A stretch of DNA of 64,000 nt, taken from assembly GCF_003589595.1 (NCBI RefSeq), contig NW_020654810.1, positions 13,859,303 through 13,923,302 on the forward strand, given 5' to 3'. Positions 58,018 through 64,000 of this stretch are shown piece by piece. The first letter of the stretch is position 1. The number at the start of each line of letters is the position of its first letter. This stretch comes from Hyposmocoma kahamanoa (lineage: Eukaryota > Arthropoda > Insecta > Lepidoptera > Cosmopterigidae). The position numbers were made by a program, and so were the translations under genes. The notes below the pieces were generated by a model. That model saw nothing but the letters and a program-made list of their open reading frames with translations, did not search any database and had not been told where the DNA came from.

Positions 58018-59060
58018 GTAGTCTGTACTGAGATTATATATTGAAATTTCATCCAATGTGCTGCCATCTAGCGGAAATAGCTGAAAGATGACAAACGATT
58101 TAATGACTATTAACGTTCTCCAAAAAAAAGTCGCCCATATTACTGCAGTAAAAGGTTGACTTTCGATTCTTAGGTATATAAACTGAAAATGGAAAATTTA
58201 TTAAAATTAAATAAAATAAATCTTGATGAATCATCGTCATATCACTGAAACCTCGCCATGCATAACAATAGTGTGACTATCATTTTTCCACTCTAAAGTA
58301 GCAAAATAGTGCACTTATCCACGTCTCGTCCAAATAACGGACCGAGCTCAAGTTTGCAGAAGTCTGCTTACTGTTGGCACACGTACCACGCCCACGAAGC
58401 CCTTATTGCGTTACTGTTCTGTGCGTATTATATTATTGACGATCACAATATCCTTTATGTAGTCAAGTAATTTTTAATTAAAATATTGTGACAATTATAA
58501 AATAAATGATTACTCAATTCTGGGTCCTACGCTATTCCGTTCACCGTTACGTTCTTTTCCATTTCACTCTATCTATTCTATTCTTTTCTATTATATTCTT
58601 TTCAACGTAACAATCTTACACATTTTAAAGATACCATTTGCTTTGCAACTGAAATAAATATCAATAAATTTTCTAAGCATTTCGCGATTCGATTGAATGA
58701 TATAGACTCCCAATTTTCCACCTTTTTAATAGGATTCAAGAAGATTATGAGTCACTGAGGTATTACGTGAACACCGAAAAATATTCACCTACGCAGCCTT
58801 TTTTCTCAAGACATTTTCACTTCTAATTGGATTGAATTTCTCCCGACTCTTTTTCTCATAAATATCCATTACCTCTGCAGAATAAGGCAAAATTTATTAC
58901 CTACTTGAAAGCTGTCAAGATTTCTCCCCAAAATAAAAAATCTTGAAAAATTTAATAATCAAAGTAAGTACTTACAAGAACTTTAAGGACCAAGTACCAG
59001 AACATAAATCAATTCAATTTGTTTAACTTACCTACTACTCGAAGAAACGCGGCAGGCAGA
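58018..59060. other. No gene recognised
   Basis: AT-rich non-coding sequence; nothing recognised. Confidence 0.4.
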
Positions 59061-59063
59061 GCC

Positions 59064-59420
59064 AAGGCGCCGCGCAAACGTGCGTCTTGTGTTGGATACA
59101 AGCAACGGGCGGCAATCAAACAACTTCATACAATTGTGGTTGCAGTAACCGGCGACCGTAACCGATAACCGTGTCCGGTTACCGCAACCGGCGACTTCAT
59201 ATTAACCCGTCACCCGTCCTAGAAATACGCGGTACCTTTAACGATTTTGGTATCGTGGTGTTCTATAGGCACACGGTAGCTGCGTAGCTGTTGTTATCCA
59301 CCATTTTAAAAAATATGAAAAAGTTATAAATACAAAAAAATGTCATATTGGTTAATTGTATGAAAATGGAATATTCGTTGCTAGTTGCTTGTATCCGGAC
59401 ACGCGTCTGCGTGGCGCCTT
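59064..59420. mobile_element. TIR element (~357 bp)
   Basis: 'aaggcgccgcgcaaacgtgc' at the left is largely the reverse complement of 'gcgtctgcgtggcgcctt' at the right, with 'ggatacaagcaac' inside both. The inner part has a G/C-rich pseudo-palindrome ('accggcgaccgtaaccgata' and 'gtccggttaccgcaaccggc'). No target duplication was recognised. Confidence 0.6.
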
Positions 59421-59561
59421 AGTGGCAATTTCAAAATACATATTTATGAAATTAAGAAATAGGTAGGGAATCATATGAAGAAGCTGTATCTATTATATTA
59501 GTTTTTATTTTTATGTTACATTTAGAACTGTGCCCATAAATGTAATGGATTGCTACAGACG

Positions 59562-60195
59562 TCGATTATAAAGTTCAATTCCGAAAATAGAGACAATATT
59601 TTTAGGCAGAAAATATATAGTAGGTATTGCAGTTGCTGTGTCGCGGCAACTGCACCCAAACTGCTTGCCGATTGTATTCCAATTACTATTCTTCTGTTGT
59701 ATTGCTAGTATATATTACTTTAGTTATTCGATATCTACTTTTTATCAATAGAATACAAAAGAATCATTTATTTCATATCATCGCATCGATGCAATAAGAT
59801 TATTGCATCGATGACACAATGTTACAATTGACATGGGATAATATTATTGATCCTCAAAGTAATAGTAATAATTGATTATTGAATGAAATTGAAATGCGCA
59901 CTTTTTAAATAAACGTTTTTATATATACATTTTAAAGATATAAGTTGCGTCTATGTTAGTTGCTCTACGGATAAATTTATAATTTAACTGCATTCAAGAT
60001 AACACTATAATTATGTTTAAACATACTAAATTAATATTTGGTATTCAAAAATAGTATTTGATCTTCTGTTTTTATTATTGGTCTTTTCTTTTAACGATTG
60101 ATTTATGTTCTCACAAGGCCAGACAAACAAATGAATTTTTGAAGGTGAACAACGTTGACCTTATGAGCCATCCCCCGTACAGTCCCGACATGGCA
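59562..60195. repeat. Left arm of a large inverted duplication
   Basis: Segments 59,562-59,750 and 59,975-60,195 recur in inverse order and orientation at about 63,819-64,000 and 61,541-61,765. The left arm keeps ~225 bp (59,751-59,975) with no equivalent in the right arm, where a LINE sits instead. Confidence 0.85.
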
Positions 60196-60537
60196 CCTTG
60201 TGACTTTTATTTATTTCCAAAAATTAAGAAGAAAGAAAAGTAAGAAGAAGAAAGAAGAATTAAGAAAAAAGAAGTTACGCGGTCAACGATTTTCATCACC
60301 TGAAGAGCATAAATGTTTTCAAAATTGGTTCATTCGTATGAAAAAGTGCATTCGAAGAATATTTTGAGAAACGATTCAACGAGTCAACGATTTTCATCAC
60401 CTGAAGAGGCTGTCGAAGAGTACGAAAAATATGTTTCAGAGATTGTCACGGAGGAGCGGCATAAATGTTTTCAAAATTGGTTCATTCGTATGAAAAAGTG
60501 CATTAACGCTAACGAAGAATATTTTGAGAAACAATAA
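60090..60537 (+). pseudogene. Mariner transposase C-terminus with internal duplication
   Basis: It starts at 'KARQTNEFLKVNNVDLM' after a degenerate HDN site, includes 'HPPYSPDMAPCDFYLFPKIK' (third Asp, DD34D-like) and ends 'CINANEEYFEKQ'. The 3' coding part occurs twice in tandem (about 60,280-60,372 and 60,381-60,537). The first of these lacks about 50 bp in its middle. A purine-rich expansion lies at 60,215-60,270. The N-terminal half is absent. Confidence 0.8.
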
Positions 60538-60539
60538 AT

Positions 60540-61540
60540 TCATTTCTGATTATAGTATTTTTTCTTATTCATTCCGGAAACTTATAGTGCGCCTCACGTA
60601 GTAGCGTTGTGTAGTCTACATAATTAATTCAGGGGTTTTTTTGGCAAATGCGGTAGCACCCCCTGGAAAGTATCGACGCCCCCAATTGCTTCCGAGGACT
60701 ACCTACCTAGGACTCTTCAGCGCGCACTGGGTAATATTTGGAAAAGCAGCGCGACCGGAGAGAGCGAAACGAGCGTGTCGCGACAGCGGCGGCGAGTGCC
60801 GGAAGCCAATTTACTTATTTTCCGAACTACTTAGTTTCCGAACATGTTAACAGGTCAAATTATATTGCAATTAATATAATATTAGTATACAAATATAGTA
60901 AATATTTATTCAGTTTTAAAAATAAGTACCTAAATGCTCGTTTATTCGTATTAGTCGCTCGTTAATTTGTATTAGTTTTGAGGCACAACAAAAAGTTCAT
61001 TATTTTATACAAATCAAACGGTTTTTTTTGCGTAGCTCAGAACATATTAAAATATTCATTGATTTAATTTATGTCTCAGAGAAAGAGGATCAATCATTAA
61101 AAAAGAGGACCAGTTAGATTTTTTTGTCTGCTTCTTTTGCAAATTTAAAATGATCATTATTTATAATGTACCTAATGAAAACTATAATAAATTGATATAA
61201 AACAAAATATTATAGGTTTCAAAATACAACGATGTCCAATAGTGATAAAGTTTAAATTTTTTCTATAACAATTTACTCTTAATTCCCTATCTTTAATTAA
61301 CTATCCAATAAAAAGCTTCAGCCGGGTGTGAAACATTTCATCGTTTCTAACATAAATTTGCGGGAATAAGTACCTAGACTTGTCAAAAATACGAGGAATG
61401 ATAAAAAATCTATTTTCCCCCTCAATGGTTTCCAATAAACCAAACAAAAACAATAGGCATTGATTGGCAGGGGACTAAGAAGGGCCAGGAGCTTATTAAG
61501 CGAATTTCATTATATTGCAGTAACAAATATAATACAAAGC
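60540..61540. other. Centre of the inverted duplication, no gene recognised
   Basis: Non-coding. A GC-richer patch at 60,641-60,850 has an open 69-codon frame without recognised domain. The mariner's outer end may lie near 60,555-60,600, not proven. Confidence 0.4.
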
Positions 61541-61765
61541 AGGTCGGGACTGTACGGGGGATGGCTCATAAGGTCAACGTAGTTCACCTTCAAAAATTCA
61601 TTTGTCTGTCTGGCCGTGTGAGAACATAAATCAATGGTTAAAAGAAAAGACCAATAATAAAAACAGAAGATCAAATATTATTCCTGAATACCAAATATTA
61701 ATTTAGTATGTTTAAACATAATTATAGTGTTATCTCGAATGCAGTTAAATTATAATTTAAATTTA
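61541..61765. repeat. Right arm of the inverted duplication, inner part
   Basis: Reverse complement of about 59,975-60,195, including the mariner words 'gtacgggggatggctcataa' and 'caaaaattcatttgtctgtc'. So this copy contains an inverted piece of the mariner coding region. Confidence 0.9.
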
Positions 61766-61789
61766 AGTTAAACTATAATATAAATTTAG

Positions 61790-63812
61790 TGATTGGGCGA
61801 CTGTGGGAATTCACAAAAGTAGACAAAGACTATATGATCTTTACGATGAAAGGACTTATAACACTAGTAACAGTTTCAATGATTTTGTTAGGAAATATTC
61901 GAAAATGTTTAAACGTGTTTGTGTTGCAGCCAAAGCAATGTTTATAAATAATAAAATAAAAAGCAGCGCGAATGTAGTAAAAATGACTTGGAATATTATA
62001 AACAGCGAAACTGGAAGGGTCAAACCTCGTAACTTAGATTTTTAACTAAGATTTAATGACAAAATTGTAAACACAGACGCAGAAGTTGCTAAAATATTTG
62101 AATTTTTTTTTTACTGACATTCCAATTTTGACTACTAAATCGTTAAATTCATCTCCGTCCGCCGCTGAATCCTTACTAAAAGAAAATAATGCTGTTAGTA
62201 TCACTAATTTAAGGTTCCGTCATGTATTTCCAAACGATATTGTTAAAGCCTTTAAGTCTATAAACATAAAAAATACTTCTGATCTTGATGGTCTTTCAGT
62301 CAGAGTAATTAGTTCTATAGTTGATTGTATTGCGCCTTATTTAGCCTGTAATAAATGTGTCTTTAATACATGTGTTGATGATGGTGTCTTTCCTGACCTC
62401 ATGAAGCAAAGTAAAGTTATTCCACTTTTCAAATCTGGTAGTATTTCTGACCCCACCAATTTCAGACCTATATCAATACTACCAACTCTCAGTAAAATAT
62501 TTGAAAAAATTATTCTAAATCAGATGTGTGCACATTTTTATAGTAATAACTTAATGTCTCCTAAACAATTTGGTTTCACTCGGGGTCGCTCTACAACCGA
62601 CCCTGGTGTCGAGTTGATTAATCATATATTTGATGCATGGGAAGTCTCACATGATGCTATTGGTGTATTCTGTGACTTTTCCAAGGCTTTTGATATGTGC
62701 ACCATGATACACTGGTCAGGAAACTTCGCCATTATGGTGTGGCGGGACGTGATCTCGACCTTCTTAAATCGTATTTGCGTGGTAGGGCACAGAGGGTCGA
62801 TGTTAACGGTACGAGATCATCAGGGTCTGCAATTGGCATGGGTGTCCCTCAAGGTTCAATTCTAGGCCCATTTTTGTTTTTGGTGATATTATATGATATT
62901 AATGACTTACCTAGCCTTATGGAGGGTATAAAACATGAGATAGTATTGTTTGCTGATGATACTTCCTTATTATTTAAAGTTAAAAGGCACCAATGTTCCT
63001 ACAACGATGTGAACAATGCTGTATCTAAAGTAGTTGATTGGTTTGCTGTTAATAACCTACTTCTTAATAAGAAAAAAACAAATTGTGTGAAATTTATATT
63101 ACCCAATGTTAGAGAGACGGTTACAAACTTTGTAGTTAGAAACGAAAAATTGAATCTTGTGGATACAGTTGTATTTCTAGGTATAACGTTAGATGCTAAA
63201 TTGCAATGGGGTCCCCATATAAGTAAGTTATCAAAACGGCTCGGCTCTGCAGTGTACGCGATCAACAAAATAAGGAAACTTTCAGACGTCCAAACCGATA
63301 GATTGGTTTACTTCAGCTACTTCACAGTCTAATGACATACGGCATTTTGCTTTGGGGTAATGCCGCCGATATCAATAGAATCTTTGTCCTGCAGAAACGT
63401 GCAGTTAGGGCAATTTACAATCTGGGCCCCAAAGTATCTTTGAGAGATAAGTTTAAGGAAATTAACATTCTTACACTAGCCTCACAGTACATTTATGAAA
63501 ATATAATTTATGTTAAAAGGAATAGTAATTTATTTATGAAAAATAGTGACAGACATAACATTAATACGAGGAATGGAAATAAACTAGCTTTTCTTCATAG
63601 TCGTCTTCACAAAGTCAAAAAATCATTTAAGGGGCAATGTATACGCTTCTATAACAAGATTCCGGTTGATATACAAAATTTGCCTTTCACGAGGTTTAAA
63701 ACTATAGTAAAACAAAAACTTTATACTAAAGGTTATTATACAAGTTCTGCGTACTTGGGTGACAAAAACCCGTGGTAGTAACCCGTTTAGATCATGGAGG
63801 TAGTCTCGATGA
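61790..63812 (+). mobile_element. Jockey/CR1-like LINE, 5'-truncated, inserted in the right arm
   Basis: The 5' break is near 61,790, within or just before the linker ahead of the reverse transcriptase. The 3' end lies near 63,812, right before the right arm resumes at 63,819. No poly(A) is visible. The left arm lacks the insert, so it came after the inverted duplication. Insertion bounds are accurate only to about 30 bp. Confidence 0.75.
61803..63778 (+). pseudogene. LINE reverse transcriptase (two frameshifts, one stop)
   Basis: It encodes a reverse transcriptase that copies the element's RNA. Motifs in order: 'IPLFKSGSISDPTNFRPISI' (about 62,420), 'PKQFGFTRGRSTTDPGVELI' (about 62,560), 'GVFCDFSKAFD' (about 62,660), 'GMGVPQGSILGPFLFLVILY' (about 62,837) and the catalytic 'LFADDTSLLF' (about 62,948), which is intact. 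An early stop lies at 62,043-62,045. Net single-base losses lie near 62,690 (after SKAFD) and near 63,320 (before 'LMTYGILLWG'). The C-terminus runs to 63,778. The endonuclease is missing. A decayed relative lies at 13.4-13.6 kb. Confidence 0.85.
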
Positions 63813-63818
63813 AAAGTA

Positions 63819-64000
63819 GATATCGAATAACTAAAGCAAGATGTACTAGCAACACAACAGAAGAATAGTAATCGGAATATAATCGGCAAGCAGTTTGGGT
63901 GCAGTTGCCGCGACAGCAACTGCAATACCTACTATATATTTTCTGCGTAAAAAATATTGTCTCTATTTTCGGAACTGAACTTTATAATTGACTTCTATAA
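63819..64000. repeat. Right arm of the inverted duplication, outer part
   Basis: Reverse complement of 59,562-59,750, including 'gcaagcagtttgggtgcagt' and 'ctctattttcggaactgaac'. It runs into the window edge, so the duplication continues outside. Confidence 0.9.

Overview
This window reads as nuclear DNA from an insect, most likely a moth or butterfly. It is AT-rich, has short introns mixed with long ones, and is packed with repeat types typical of Lepidoptera: R1-clade and jockey/CR1-like LINEs, maT and mariner transposons, tRNA-derived SINEs, and a dispersed ~260 bp repeat present in about nine copies (called family A here). The species cannot be named from the sequence alone.

The only host gene recognised is a voltage-gated potassium channel of the EAG superfamily, best matched to Elk (vertebrate KCNH3/4/8 type). 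It lies on the + strand from 18,544 to 32,304. Fourteen exons encode, in order, PAS, PAS-cap remainder, S1-S6, the SVGFGN pore, C-linker, cyclic-nucleotide-binding homology domain, a predicted coiled coil and a C-terminal tail. All junctions keep phase and give about 1006 residues. The first coding exon was not found and probably lies upstream, perhaps outside the window. Several transposons sit in the introns.

Region by region: 0.4-3.9 kb holds an RTE-like LINE relic, a family A copy and a hairpin MITE. 4.8-10.65 kb is a near full-length but decayed CR1/jockey-group LINE (PHD-like finger, coiled coil and esterase-like ORF1; endonuclease and reverse transcriptase ORF2), broken by a 5'-truncated R1-clade LINE with a target duplication. 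11.4-18.2 kb is a mosaic of MITE-like elements, family A copies, two more R1-clade insertions with perfect 14 bp target duplications, and a ~1 kb foldback element. 18.5-32.4 kb is Elk. 33.9-46 kb is gene-poor and carries a 197 bp tandem duplication, several inverted-repeat elements (one with 33 bp TIRs and an 8 bp target duplication), a 56 bp perfect palindrome, a SINE tandem pair and another R1 copy. 48.0-50.55 kb holds a complete maT element with one mutated catalytic residue, abutting a complete mariner with an uninterrupted transposase; the two appear to share one TA. 50.6-55.4 kb is nested LINE and SINE debris. 59.5-64.0 kb is a large inverted duplication around mariner remnants, with a jockey/CR1-like LINE in its right arm.

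No RNA gene with a convincing full cloverleaf, no CRISPR array and no prokaryotic feature was seen. The window does not show a clear new gene system. Its most unusual content is the nesting and arrangement of its mobile elements.
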